64,000 bases of DNA from an uncultured Clostridia bacterium (lineage in GTDB: Bacteria; Bacillota; Clostridia; Oscillospirales; Oscillospiraceae). The stretch spans positions 22,961-86,960 of the forward strand of contig CAMBAJ010000001.1 in assembly GCA_945864305.1 (NCBI GenBank), in the 5' to 3' direction. The translations under genes were made by a program, and so were the position numbers. The notes under the pieces were generated by a model. The model saw only the letters and a program-made list of their open reading frames with translations. It had not been told where the DNA came from and did not search any database. This document shows positions 24,079 through 32,863 of the stretch, piece by piece. The stretch's first letter is position 1. Every line of letters starts with the position of its first letter.

Positions 24079-24192
24079 GACTGGGATCGGAGCAGGCAGC
24101 AGACAACGGAACCAACGGAGCGGACAGCAAACAATTTTGACCAAATAGGCCCGGAAAGGTCTCAAAAGCAGTCGACAGCAGCCTCGGCCGCA

Positions 24193-24244
24193 GCTCATAA
24201 CCCGGAGGTCGTAGGTTCAAGTCCTGCCCCCGCAACCATAAAAC
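24193..24244. repeat. attR (52-bp direct repeat copy 2)
   Basis: Identical to 16629-16680. It is the displaced 3' half of the chromosomal initiator tRNA, without its 5' half, so it is not a functional tRNA. Confidence 0.95.
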
Positions 24245-24278
24245 CCTGGAATCGCAATGATTCCAGGGTTTTCTTTTT
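24243..24278 (+). terminator. Original chromosomal tRNA terminator
   Basis: AACCCTGGAATC, loop GCAAT, GATTCCAGGGTT then TTCTTTTTT; now stranded right of attR. Confidence 0.88.
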
Positions 24279-24385
24279 TGCTTTTACAAGGGAAAAAGTA
24301 ACACTTTTCTAACAACAATTTTTCGCACTCTCTTCGGAGTCATTTATAACGTATTCTTTCCTGCAAACCCTGTGCAAATACATCC

Positions 24386-24414
24386 TTGACGAAATGCAAA
24401 TGGTATTGTACAAT
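24386..24414 (+). promoter_or_regulatory. Cobalamin operon promoter
   Basis: TTGACG, 17-bp spacer, TACAAT, upstream of the riboswitch. The preceding ~110 bp are AT-rich with no gene. Confidence 0.8.
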
Positions 24415-24484
24415 AAGTAAAAATTATAAATAATGTGAGTATGCATCATAATGCATTATATACCAAAAATGATCGGGTATCTCA

Positions 24485-24675
24485 TGTAATGTAAGATATC
24501 CGAATGAGGAAATTCGGTGAGAGACCGAAACGTGCCGGCACTGTAAGCGAGAGACTTGGCCTAAACGCCTGATAGGCGCTGAACGTGAGTTCGCCATTGG
24601 AGCAATCTGAGAAGGTGGGCAGTAAGTCGCAGAAGATAATTTCTTCTTATCGCAAGTCAGGAGACCTATTTTGGG
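24485..24675 (+). promoter_or_regulatory. Cobalamin riboswitch
   Basis: Conserved B12-aptamer blocks appear in order: GGAAATTCGGTGAGAGACCG, GTGCCGGCACTGTAAGCGAG, a variable multi-stem region, and the B12 box AAGTCAGGAGACCT near 24655-24668. It should sense adenosylcobalamin or a related corrinoid and shut off the downstream uptake and synthesis genes. Outer boundaries are approximate. Confidence 0.92.
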
Positions 24676-24722
24676 GAATTTGACAGGGGACGTGGAGTTC
24701 CTCTGTTTTGCTGTGGGAATAG

Positions 24723-24765
24723 CGGCCACGGTAGTCCTTGCGGGCTGCCGTGGCCGTTTATTTTT
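24723..24765 (+). terminator. Riboswitch attenuator
   Basis: CGGCCACGGTAG (24723-24734) pairs with CTGCCGTGGCCG (24745-24756) with one G-T pair, then TTTATTTTT. It sits between the aptamer and the first gene, so it is the expression platform. Confidence 0.87.
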
Positions 24766-24783
24766 CAACAAGGGGGATTGATT

Positions 24784-25077
24784 GTGGAGAAGCGGGATGA
24801 CCGGAAAGGATGCCACTACATGTTTTTCCAGAACAGAGAATGCGAGATGTTTCCCTGCCACTCCGGTGTGCCGGAGGAAATGTTTAACTGCCTTTTTTGT
24901 TACTGCCCGCTCTATACCCTGGGCGAGGCCTGCGGCGGAGGTTTCACCTATACGCAAAAAGGGATCAAAAACTGTTCTGCCTGTACATTTCCGCACAGGC
25001 GAGAAAACTATGATGCCGTCCTGGCCCGGTTTCCGGAACTGGCAGAGCTGGCCCGGCGGCATGATCATGCACAATAA
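24784..25077 (+). CDS. Cysteine-rich small protein
   Basis: 97-residue protein with nine cysteines in a compact pattern: FFQNRECEMFPCHSG, MFNCLFCYCPLY, EACGGGF and IKNCSACTFPH. I recognise the cysteine-rich small domain found next to cobalamin genes in clostridia; probably a metal (cobalt or zinc) binding protein, function unproven. GTG 24784 lies 7 bp after AGGGGG; a TTG at 24778 is too close to that site. First gene after the riboswitch. Confidence 0.85.
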   Translation: MEKRDDRKGCHYMFFQNRECEMFPCHSGVPEEMFNCLFCYCPLYTLGEACGGGFTYTQKGIKNCSACTFPHRRENYDAVLARFPELAELARRHDHAQ

Positions 25078-25101
25078 GAGTTTACTTGGAGGAACAACCA
25101 T

Positions 25102-26052
25102 ATGAAACGAATTGCTTGCCTGCTGCTGTGCGGCGTGCTTTTAACGATGCTTTCCGCCTGTGGCGGAAGTGAACCGTCTCCGGCTGAAACGGAGACGCCG
25201 GCGGAGTCCATTACCTTTACTGACGACTTGGGGCGTGAGGTCACGCTGGCGAAGCCCAGCCGCGTGGCGGCTTTGATCGGCAGCTTTGCCGATGTCTGGT
25301 GCCTGGCCGGCGGACAGGATACCCTGGTGGCCACGGCAAACGACAGCTGGACCCAGTTTGACCTGGACTTACCGGAGACCGTGAAAAACCTGGGGACTAC
25401 CACGGAGCCCAATGTGGAACTGCTGCTGGCGGCGGAGCCGGATTTTGTGATTGGCAGCACCAAGACGGAGGCTGACCTGGAACTGCAGGACCTGCTGGAG
25501 CAAAGTGGCATCCCCGTGGCATATTTCAACGTCAGTTCCTTTGGTGACTATTTGCGGATGCTGGAGATCTGCACCCAGCTCACCGGCTGCCCGGAAAACT
25601 ATGAGGAGTACGGCACGAAGGTACAGGCGCAGATTGACCAGGCGAAGACCCGCCCTGACGGCAGCGAACCCAGTGTGCTGTATGTCCGGGCGACGGGCTC
25701 CAGCTGCAAGGTGAAAAACAGCAAGGACACCGTGCTGGGCGAAATGCTGGCGGACCTGGGCTGCGTCAACATAGCGGACAGCGAGAGCAGCCTGCTGGAG
25801 AGCCTTAGCCTGGAGACGATTTTGGCGGCCGACCCGGACTATATCTTTGTAGTCATTCAGGGGACGGACACGACGAAGGCGGAACGCCTGCTGGAGACGA
25901 CCCTGCTGTCCAATCCTGCTTGGAACGAGCTGACCGCCGTTCGGGAAGACCGGTACCACGTGATGGATCAGCGCCTGTATAACGTAAAGCCAAACGCGCG
26001 GTGGGGAGAGGCGTATGAAAAACTGGCGGACATCCTGTATCCCGAACAATAA
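25102..26052 (+). CDS. btuF: Corrinoid ABC transporter substrate-binding lipoprotein
   Basis: 316-residue class III substrate-binding protein. Lipoprotein signal MKRIACLLLCGVLLTMLSAC with lipidated Cys20, then a PBP fold starting ITFTDDLGREVTLAKPSRVAAL and ending in the RVxxIDxRLYNVKPNARWGEAYEKLADIL type tail. Placed behind a cobalamin riboswitch and before a BtuC-like permease, so cobalamin or cobinamide is the likely ligand; siderophore relatives look alike. Its last 38 bp overlap the permease gene. Confidence 0.87.
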   Translation: MKRIACLLLCGVLLTMLSACGGSEPSPAETETPAESITFTDDLGREVTLAKPSRVAALIGSFADVWCLAGGQDTLVATANDSWTQFDLDLPETVKNLGTTTEPNVELLLAAEPDFVIGSTKTEADLELQDLLEQSGIPVAYFNVSSFGDYLRMLEICTQLTGCPENYEEYGTKVQAQIDQAKTRPDGSEPSVLYVRATGSSCKVKNSKDTVLGEMLADLGCVNIADSESSLLESLSLETILAADPDYIFVVIQGTDTTKAERLLETTLLSNPAWNELTAVREDRYHVMDQRLYNVKPNARWGEAYEKLADILYPEQ

Positions 26053-27031
26053 ATACCTGCGGATATACGCGGCACTGGCGGCACTGGTGCTGGCGGTGTC
26101 GCTGCTGAACCTGTGCCTTGGGGCGGAAAAGATGCCCTTGGGGGAGGTGCTCCGGGCGCTGACAGGCGGGGGAAGTGGGACTACGGCGTTCCGCATCGTC
26201 CGGTATGTCCGCCTGCCCCGGCTGTGCGCGTGCCTGCTGGCAGGCGGCGCTCTGGCGGCCTCCGGCGCCATCATCCAGGGCGTTTTGTCCAACGCCTTGG
26301 CGGCGCCCAGCACCATCGGTGTCAACGCGGGCGCTGGACTGGCGGTAGCGCTGTGCTGCGCCATAGCCCCCACCGCAGTGAAGGTGGTTCCGCTGGCAGC
26401 TATGGCGGGAGCATTCCTGGGGGTGATGACGGTGTTGATGATCGCCCGGCGGACAGGCGCCTCCAAGATCACCCTGGTGCTGGCCGGTGTGGCGGTGTCC
26501 AGCATTTTCAGTGCCGGCATCGACGCGGTGGTCACCTTTGTGCCGGAGGCCCTGAACGGCTATTCAGACTTCCGCATCGGCGGTTTTTCCGGTGTTTCCA
26601 TGGCCCGGATTCTACCGGCCCTCTGGCCTGCGATCCTCAGCTTTGTGGCCAGCCTCAGTCTGCATAACGAAATGGATGTGCTTCTCCTGGGAAAGGAGCA
26701 GGCCCAGAGCCTGGGCCTGCCGGCGGAGCGTCTGCGGGTGACTCTGTTGGGCCTGGCGGCGGTGCTTGCCGGAGCGGCGGTCAGCGTATGCGGCCTTGTA
26801 GGGTTTGTGGGCCTGATTGTGCCTCATATCATGCGCACTCTGGTGGGCGAGGAAAGCGGCCCGTTGCTGGTCTCCTCCGCTCTGGGAGGTGCCGCGCTGC
26901 TGGGCGGATGCGATTTGCTGGGCCGAATGCTCTTTGCGCCCTATGAGATTCCGGTGGGCATCGTCATGTCCCTGGCGGGCGGTCCCTTCTTCATCTGGTT
27001 GCTGCAAAGGAGGGGACGGCTTCATGATTGA
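26015..27031 (+). CDS. btuC: Corrinoid ABC transporter permease, FecCD/BtuC family
   Basis: 338 residues with about ten membrane helices. FecCD signatures include RLPRLCACLLAGGALAASGAIIQGVLSNALAAPSTIGVNAGAGLAV and VGFVGLIVPHIMRTLVG. The substrate is taken from context (riboswitch, BtuF and BtuD partners). ATG 26015 overlaps the lipoprotein gene by 38 bp; the ATPase start lies 8 bp before its stop. Confidence 0.9.
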   Translation: MKNWRTSCIPNNKYLRIYAALAALVLAVSLLNLCLGAEKMPLGEVLRALTGGGSGTTAFRIVRYVRLPRLCACLLAGGALAASGAIIQGVLSNALAAPSTIGVNAGAGLAVALCCAIAPTAVKVVPLAAMAGAFLGVMTVLMIARRTGASKITLVLAGVAVSSIFSAGIDAVVTFVPEALNGYSDFRIGGFSGVSMARILPALWPAILSFVASLSLHNEMDVLLLGKEQAQSLGLPAERLRVTLLGLAAVLAGAAVSVCGLVGFVGLIVPHIMRTLVGEESGPLLVSSALGGAALLGGCDLLGRMLFAPYEIPVGIVMSLAGGPFFIWLLQRRGRLHD

Positions 27032-27806
27032 GCTGAAAGAGCTGACCGTGGGCTACGGCGAAAAGCCGGTGCTCCGGGAGGTTTCCATGGTCTTCCCGCC
27101 GGGACAGGTGACGGTGCTGCTGGGGCCCAACGGCTGCGGCAAGAGCACCCTGATGAAAACGGCTCTGGGCCTCCTGCCCCGGCAAGGCGGAGAAATTCTT
27201 TACGACGGCGTGGGCCTGGAGCACCTGACGACTCGCCAGGTGGCCCGTAAAGCGGCCTATCTGGCCCAGTCCCGGGAGATTCCCAGCATCACCGCCCGGC
27301 GAATGGTGCTGCACGGACGCTTTCCGTACCTGGGATACCCTCGCCGCTACCGGGCGGAGGACTATGAGACCGCGCAAAAAGCCCTGGAATGGGCAGGCGC
27401 GGGCGACCTGGCCGATTGCCCCATGCAGGAGCTCAGCGGAGGCCAGCGGCAAAAGGTGTATCTTGCCATGGCGCTGGCCCAGGACACGGAGACGGTCTTT
27501 ATGGACGAGCCCACCACCTATCTGGATGTGCGGCACCAGCTGGAAGTCATGACGGTGTCCCGCCGGCTGGCGGACATGGGCAGGGCGGTGGTTCTGGTAC
27601 TTCACGATCTGTCTATGGCCCTGCGGGAGGCGGACCGGCTGGCGATGCTGGCAGACGGTGCGCTGCGCCAAATCGGAACGCCGGAGGAGATTTTCGCCGG
27701 CGGCGAGCTGGACCGGGCCTTCGGCGTGACGGTGCGGCGGGTCTGGACGGAGAGCGGCTGGCTGTATTACTGCCAGGAAAAACAGGAACCGAAGGAGACG
27801 GAATGA
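27024..27806 (+). CDS. btuD: Corrinoid ABC transporter ATPase
   Basis: 260-residue ATP-binding subunit. Walker A LGPNGCGKSTL, Q-loop AYLAQSREIP, signature LSGGQRQKVYLAMALAQ, Walker B TVFMDEPTTYLDV and H-loop VLHDLSMA are intact. ATG 27024 lies within the end of the permease gene, so the three subunits are coupled. Confidence 0.92.
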   Translation: MIELKELTVGYGEKPVLREVSMVFPPGQVTVLLGPNGCGKSTLMKTALGLLPRQGGEILYDGVGLEHLTTRQVARKAAYLAQSREIPSITARRMVLHGRFPYLGYPRRYRAEDYETAQKALEWAGAGDLADCPMQELSGGQRQKVYLAMALAQDTETVFMDEPTTYLDVRHQLEVMTVSRRLADMGRAVVLVLHDLSMALREADRLAMLADGALRQIGTPEEIFAGGELDRAFGVTVRRVWTESGWLYYCQEKQEPKETE

Positions 27807-28432
27807 TGGCGTATTTTCCGTTTTTTGTGGATTTAAGCGGCAGAGAGGGATTAATCGTAGGCGGCGGCGCGGTGGCACTGCGGAAAGTGCAAAAGCTGCT
27901 GCCCTATGGTCCCCGGCTGACGGTAGTGGCTCCGGAAATCAGCCCGAAGTTTGAGGAGCTGGAACAGGTGGACCTCTGTCGGCGGCCTTTTGCGGCAGTG
28001 GACCTGGACGGCTGCGATTTTGCCGTGGCCGCCACGAATGACCGGCAGTTGAACCACTATGTGGCAGAGCTGTGCGGCCAGCGGCGGATTCCGGTGAATG
28101 TGGCGGACAGCAAAGAGGACAGCGCCTTCCTCTTTCCCGCCCTGCTGCGGCGGGGAGAACTGTCCGTAGGCGTTTCCGCCAGCGGCGCGGCGCCTGCCGC
28201 GGCGGCCTGGGTGCGGGACCGGTTTGACCAGGTGCTGCCGGAGCGTCTGGAGGAGATTTTACAGTATTTGGAGGATATCCGGAAGCCGCTCCGGCAGGCT
28301 GTGCCGAACGGTGAGCCCCGGCGGCGGCTTCTTGCATCGCTGGCCGTGGACTGCTTGGAGGCCGGGAGACCTCTCACTGAGACGGAACTACGCCAAAAGC
28401 TTGCCGACGCGGAGAAGGGAGAACCAGTATGA
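27803..28432 (+). CDS. Precorrin-2 dehydrogenase / sirohydrochlorin chelatase-type protein
   Basis: About 209-residue NAD-dependent precorrin-2 dehydrogenase (SirC/CysG N-terminal/Met8 family), converting precorrin-2 to sirohydrochlorin. The Rossmann motif GLIVGGGAVALRKVQKLL, then FAVAATNDRQLNHYVAELC and NVADSKEDSAFLFPALLRRGELSVGVSASGAAPAAAAWVRD are characteristic. Start 27803 overlaps the previous stop; ATG 27806 is 8 bp from AAGGAG and equally possible. Since cbiK encodes the cobaltochelatase further on, this one probably acts mainly as the dehydrogenase. Confidence 0.9.
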   Translation: MMAYFPFFVDLSGREGLIVGGGAVALRKVQKLLPYGPRLTVVAPEISPKFEELEQVDLCRRPFAAVDLDGCDFAVAATNDRQLNHYVAELCGQRRIPVNVADSKEDSAFLFPALLRRGELSVGVSASGAAPAAAAWVRDRFDQVLPERLEEILQYLEDIRKPLRQAVPNGEPRRRLLASLAVDCLEAGRPLTETELRQKLADAEKGEPV

Positions 28433-29928
28433 CGGAAAAAACAGGCTGTGTCTGGCTGATCGGTGCCGGCTGCGGCAGCGCGGATTTGATTACGGTGAGG
28501 GGTCTGGAATTGCTGCGGCAGTGTGACGTGGTGGTGTATGACGACCTGATCGACAGTGCGCTTTTGTCCGAGGCACCCCGGGAAGCAAAGCGCATCTACA
28601 TGGGGAAGCGGTGCGGAAAGCACTCGGCTCCGCAGGAGGAAATTTCTCATGTTCTGGTGGAAGAAGCGCGGGCGGGGCGCAAAGTAGCCCGCCTGAAGGG
28701 CGGCGACCCCTATGTGTTCGGCAGGGGCGGCGAGGAGGCCCAGGCCCTGCGGGCTGCGGGCATCCCCTATGAAGAGGTGCCGGGCATCTCCTCCGCCATT
28801 GCCATTCCCGCCGCCGCCGGTATCCCGGTGACCCACCGGGGCGTCAGCCGGAGCCTGCATATCATCACCGGCCACACCGCCGCAGACGGCTTGCCTGAGA
28901 ACATCGAACATCTGGCGGCCCTGGAGGGAACATTGGTGTTCCTTATGGGCCTGAGCCATCTGGAGCAAATCGCCGGGAGCCTGCTGGAGGCGGGAAAGGC
29001 GCCGGACACCCCGGCGGCAGTGATCTCCGGCGGAAACGCGGCCCATCCCATGACCGTGCGGGCCACGCTGGGCACTATTGCCCAGCGGGCCCGGGAGGCG
29101 GATGTGCGCCCGCCTGCTGTCATCGTTGTGGGCGGTACGGCGGCGATGGACCTGTCCGGGACGGTGGAAAAGCCCCTGGCGGGCGTCCGCGCGGGTCTGA
29201 CCGGAACGGACGAAATGGCCGCCCGGCTGCGCTCCGCCCTGGAGCCGCTGGGCGCAAGGACCTGGCACGTGGAACGGGCGGAGGTTCAGGAGCTTCCCGT
29301 GGAGATAGCCCCGGCGGAGCTGTTCCGGGACCGCCGCTGGCTGGTGTTTACCAGCGCCAACGGCGTGGAGACCTTTTTCCGCCGCCTGCGGCGGGAACGG
29401 GTGGACCTGCGGCGCTTGGCCGGATGCAGGTTCGCAGTGATCGGCGCCTCTACCGGCGCGGCGCTGGAGCGGCATGGGATTTTGCCGGACCTGTGTCCGC
29501 CTGCCTATACCAGCGAATCCCTGGCCGCCGCTCTGGCGGAGCGGGTGGCTGCGGGGGAAGACGTGGTGCTGCTGCGTGCCCGGGAGGGGACACCCCAGCT
29601 GCCGGAGCTGCTTCGCCAACAAGGCATCCCGGTGCGGGACGTGCCTATCTACACGGTGCGCACTGATATGGAGACGGCGGGCGAGGTTCTGGAGACGCTG
29701 GACTACCTGGCCTTTTCCAGCGCCGGGGGTGTGGAGCGGTATTTCGCGGTTCACGGCGCCGTTCCGGAGAAGACCGTGTGCGTCTGCATCGGCGCCGTCA
29801 CCGCCGGAGCCCTGAAAGCCCGGTATGAAAAGCCGTTCCTGACGGCGTCGTCCATCTCCGCCGAGGGCATCGCGAATACGATTCTGGAGCATTGGACCCT
29901 GCGTGGCGGGAAAACGCCCATGCCCTGA
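28429..29928 (+). CDS. cobA-hemD: Uroporphyrinogen-III C-methyltransferase / uroporphyrinogen-III synthase fusion
   Basis: 499-residue bifunctional enzyme. Residues 1-245 are the SUMT: WLIGAGCGSADLITVRGLELL, YMGKRCGKHS, RLKGGDPYVFGRGGEEA, GIPVTHRGVSRSLHIITGH. Residues ~250-495 are HemD: LVFTSANGVETFFRRL, FAVIGASTGAALERHG, VLLRAREGTPQLPELLRQQG and ending FLTASSISAEGIANTILE. Together they make and dimethylate uroporphyrinogen III to precorrin-2, the branch point to cobalamin and sirohaem. ATG overlaps the preceding stop. Confidence 0.94.
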   Translation: MTEKTGCVWLIGAGCGSADLITVRGLELLRQCDVVVYDDLIDSALLSEAPREAKRIYMGKRCGKHSAPQEEISHVLVEEARAGRKVARLKGGDPYVFGRGGEEAQALRAAGIPYEEVPGISSAIAIPAAAGIPVTHRGVSRSLHIITGHTAADGLPENIEHLAALEGTLVFLMGLSHLEQIAGSLLEAGKAPDTPAAVISGGNAAHPMTVRATLGTIAQRAREADVRPPAVIVVGGTAAMDLSGTVEKPLAGVRAGLTGTDEMAARLRSALEPLGARTWHVERAEVQELPVEIAPAELFRDRRWLVFTSANGVETFFRRLRRERVDLRRLAGCRFAVIGASTGAALERHGILPDLCPPAYTSESLAAALAERVAAGEDVVLLRAREGTPQLPELLRQQGIPVRDVPIYTVRTDMETAGEVLETLDYLAFSSAGGVERYFAVHGAVPEKTVCVCIGAVTAGALKARYEKPFLTASSISAEGIANTILEHWTLRGGKTPMP

Positions 29929-29990
29929 AACACGATCACGCCTTTTTTATAGGAAGAAGCAATAAAATTTATGAGAAATGAGGTCATCAC

Positions 29991-30737
29991 ATGAGCAAAC
30001 AGGAAAAACAAGCTGTGGTTTTGTCCGCGGTGCTGAGCCTTGCCCTGTGCGGCGCAACCTCCGCTTCCGCCATGCACATTATGGAGGGCTATCTGCCGCC
30101 CTCCTTCTGCGTAATCTGGGGGGTGATCTGCCTGCCGTTTCTGGTGGCGGGCGTGTTCTCCATCCGCCGCATCGCGAAAGAGCAGCGGAAAGCCATGCTG
30201 CTTCTTGCGATGGCGGGCGCGTTTGTCTTTGTGATCTCCTCTCTGAAAATTCCCTCCGTCACCGGCAGCTGCAGCCATATGACCGGAACGGGCCTTGCGG
30301 CCATCCTCTTCGGCGTGCCGGCCACGGCGGTGCTGGGAATCATCGTTCTGGTGTTCCAGGCAATCCTGTTGGCCCACGGTGGCCTGACTACCCTGGGTGC
30401 CAACACGTTCAGCATGGCGATCGCCGGCCCCCTGGTCAGCTGGGGCCTTTACCGCGCGGGAAGAAAGCTGAACCTGCCTAAGAAGCTGAACGTATTCCTG
30501 GCAGCTGCCATCGGCGACCTGTTCACCTACTGCGTCACCAGTTTGCAGCTTGCCATGGCATATCCCAGCGACAACGGCGGCGTGGCCGCCAGTGTGGTGG
30601 AGTTTCTGGGTGTGTTTGCGCCGACCCAGCTTCCCCTGGCTGTCATCGAGGGGCTTTTGACGATGCTGGTCATCATGGGCATGGAAGCCTATGCCATGCC
30701 GGAGCTGCGGGCCATTGGCTATATGAAGGAGGTTTAA
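29991..30737 (+). CDS. cbiM: Cobalt ECF transporter S component CbiM
   Basis: 248-residue cobalt-specific substrate-capture protein. The cleavable N-terminal signal (ALCGATSASA) would expose MHIMEGYLPPSFC, whose N-terminal Met-His-Ile-Met creates the cobalt site. Seven hydrophobic helices follow, with SLKIPSVTGSCSHMTGTGL typical of CbiM. It starts the cobalt uptake set cbiM-N-Q-O after a 62-bp gap from cobA-hemD. Confidence 0.95.
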   Translation: MSKQEKQAVVLSAVLSLALCGATSASAMHIMEGYLPPSFCVIWGVICLPFLVAGVFSIRRIAKEQRKAMLLLAMAGAFVFVISSLKIPSVTGSCSHMTGTGLAAILFGVPATAVLGIIVLVFQAILLAHGGLTTLGANTFSMAIAGPLVSWGLYRAGRKLNLPKKLNVFLAAAIGDLFTYCVTSLQLAMAYPSDNGGVAASVVEFLGVFAPTQLPLAVIEGLLTMLVIMGMEAYAMPELRAIGYMKEV

Positions 30738-30738
30738 C

Positions 30739-31053
30739 ATGAGCAAGAATCAAAAAATTGCGGTAGCTTCCCTGCTTGCCGTGCTGTTGATTGCACTGGT
30801 TCCCCTCTTTGCCCTGAAGGGCGCCGAATTCGGCGGCAGCGATGACGCCGGGAGCCAGATGGTGGAGACCATCCGGGGCGAGAGCTACGAGCCCTGGTTT
30901 ACTCCTGTGCTGGAGCAGCTGATCGGCGGCGAGCTGCCCGGCGAGGTAGAGAGTCTGTTTTTCTGTTTGCAGACGGGCCTGGGCGTGGGCGTGATTGCCT
31001 TCGGCTTCGGCTATCTGGTGGCCCGGAAGAAATATTCCGGGAAAGCGAAGTAA
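30739..31053 (+). CDS. cbiN: Cobalt transport accessory protein CbiN
   Basis: 104-residue protein with two membrane helices (residues ~5-24 and ~77-96) and a short extracytoplasmic loop (GAEFGGSDDAGSQMVETI, SYEPWFTPVLE). It helps load cobalt into CbiM. It starts 1 bp after the cbiM stop with AGGAGG upstream. Confidence 0.93.
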   Translation: MSKNQKIAVASLLAVLLIALVPLFALKGAEFGGSDDAGSQMVETIRGESYEPWFTPVLEQLIGGELPGEVESLFFCLQTGLGVGVIAFGFGYLVARKKYSGKAK

Positions 31054-31109
31054 GACGGGACCTGCCATAAACATTTGGCGGCAGGATTTGCGCGGAGGAG
31101 GAGAACCGT

Positions 31110-32015
31110 ATGATCGTTGCGGTTTTGGCGGGCTTTGTCATGTTCAGCCTGTGTGTCGGAACGCTGCCAACGGCAGCCGCCGCGGCGCTCTGCGTCCTGG
31201 TGGGCGGCATACTGCTGGCGTTTGGACACCACAGCCACGGCGGTGTGCTGGTTATCGACGTCTATGCCCGGCGCTCCCGCTATTTTGCGTGGTCCCCGGC
31301 GCTAAAAACGGCGTGCTGCGTGCTATTGTTGCTCCTCTGCGTTGCCTCGGCATCCCCCTGGGTCCCCTTAGTCCTGGCGCTGATACTGGCGCTGCTGACA
31401 GTTTGCGGCGGCGGGATCCATCTCCATGATTACCTGGCTCTGCTCAGCCTGCCGGCGGCCTTTCTGCTGCTCTCCGGGCTGGCGCTGCTGTGGGACTACG
31501 CCCCGGCAGCGGACGGGGCCGTGGCCATTCCTTTCTGGAACGGCTGGCTGGTGGTCACCGCGGCGGCCCAAGTCCGGGCACGGCTGGTGATGGCCCGGGC
31601 GCTGGGTGCGGTGAGCTGCCTGTATTTTCTGAGCCTGTCCACCACCATGCCGGAGATCCTCTCCGTGCTGCGGCGGGCCCATGTCCCGTCTGTGATGACG
31701 GAGCTGGCGGTTCTGATCTACCGGTATCTCTTTGTGCTGCTGTCCGTGTATCAGTCTATGAAGGATGCGGCGGCCAGCCGCCTGGGATACAGCGGCTTTG
31801 CCCGGAGCATCCGGACCACCGGTTCGGTGTACGGCAATCTGCTGGCAACCAGCTTCCGGCGCTCCGGGGCCTGCTTTGACGCCATGGAGAGCCGCTGCTA
31901 TGACGGAGAAATTCGCTTTTTGGAGCGGGAAAAGCCTGTGACGCTGCCTGCGGCGCTGCTGTTCGGCGGCCTGCTGGCGGGCACGGTGGCCTGCATGATG
32001 ATAGGAGGCGCCTGA
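31110..32015 (+). CDS. cbiQ: Cobalt ECF transporter T component CbiQ
   Basis: 301-residue energy-coupling transmembrane protein. About six or seven helices, with the cytoplasmic coupling motif AASRLGYSGFARSIRTTGSVYGNLLATSFRRSGACFDAMESRCYDG containing the conserved A-R-S and A-M-x-x-R elements that contact the ATPase. GGAGGAGG precedes the start; TGA overlaps the ATG of cbiO. Confidence 0.93.
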   Translation: MIVAVLAGFVMFSLCVGTLPTAAAAALCVLVGGILLAFGHHSHGGVLVIDVYARRSRYFAWSPALKTACCVLLLLLCVASASPWVPLVLALILALLTVCGGGIHLHDYLALLSLPAAFLLLSGLALLWDYAPAADGAVAIPFWNGWLVVTAAAQVRARLVMARALGAVSCLYFLSLSTTMPEILSVLRRAHVPSVMTELAVLIYRYLFVLLSVYQSMKDAAASRLGYSGFARSIRTTGSVYGNLLATSFRRSGACFDAMESRCYDGEIRFLEREKPVTLPAALLFGGLLAGTVACMMIGGA

Positions 32016-32863
32016 TGGAGGAGCTTTTGCGGTTTGAACACGTCTCTTTTGCCTATGAGGACGGCGCGGAGCAGCGGCTGGCGCTGAAGGACTGTTCCGT
32101 CTCCATCGGAGCCGGGGAGCGGGTGGCGGTGCTGGGCAGCAACGGCGCCGGGAAGTCCACCTTTTTCCTGCTGTCCAACGGCGTGCTGTGCCCGAAGGAG
32201 GGAACGGTATTTTTCCACGGGGAGCCGGTTGGGAGAAAGAAGCAGGAGCTGAACCGCCTGCGCCGGGGTGTCGGGCTGGTGTTTCAGGACCCGGACGTCC
32301 AGATACTGGGCGGCACCGTGGAGGAGGAGATCAGCTTCGGCCCCATGAATCTGGGCCTCTCCCGGGAGGAGGTGCGCCGCCGTGTGGACGGTGCGGTGGA
32401 GCGGATGCATCTGGAGGACCTGCGGCAGCGGGCGCCCCAGTATCTCTCCGGCGGTGAGAAAAAGCGGGTCTCCATCGCGGATGCCCTGGCGATGGAGCCG
32501 GAGCTGCTGCTGATGGACGAACCGGCGGCCAGCCTGGACCCGGAGAACTGCCGGATTCTGGAGGAAACGCTGGACATGCTGGGGGAGCAGGGGCTTGCCC
32601 TGGCGGTAGCCACCCATGATGTGGACTTTGCGTGGCGCTGGGCGCAGCGGATTTTGGTTTTTCAACACGGCTGTCTGGCGGCGGACCGGACGCCGGAGGA
32701 AATCTTTTCGGACACAGCTCTGCTGGATACCTGCCATCTGGCGCAGCCCATGCTGTTCCGGGCGGCTAGGGCAATGGGCATTCGGCCCCTGCCCCGCACC
32801 ATGGAAGACTTTGAGCAGGCGGTTTCCGGAAGACACAGGGAACAGGGAGGAGAAAGAATATGA
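32015..32863 (+). CDS. cbiO: Cobalt ECF transporter ATPase CbiO
   Basis: 282-residue ATP-binding protein. Walker A LGSNGAGKSTFF, Q-loop VFQDPDVQILGGTVEEEISFGP (the FQxPxxQ...E pattern of ECF ATPases), signature LSGGEKKRVSIADALAM, Walker B LLLMDEPAASLDP. Homodimer partner for CbiQ and CbiM. The cbiK start overlaps its stop. Confidence 0.94.
   Translation: MEELLRFEHVSFAYEDGAEQRLALKDCSVSIGAGERVAVLGSNGAGKSTFFLLSNGVLCPKEGTVFFHGEPVGRKKQELNRLRRGVGLVFQDPDVQILGGTVEEEISFGPMNLGLSREEVRRRVDGAVERMHLEDLRQRAPQYLSGGEKKRVSIADALAMEPELLLMDEPAASLDPENCRILEETLDMLGEQGLALAVATHDVDFAWRWAQRILVFQHGCLAADRTPEEIFSDTALLDTCHLAQPMLFRAARAMGIRPLPRTMEDFEQAVSGRHREQGGERI

Noticed and set aside
24193..24238. A second initiator tRNA gene
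   Set aside because: Only the 3' half from the anticodon loop is present; the 5' acceptor strand and D arm are missing. It is attR.
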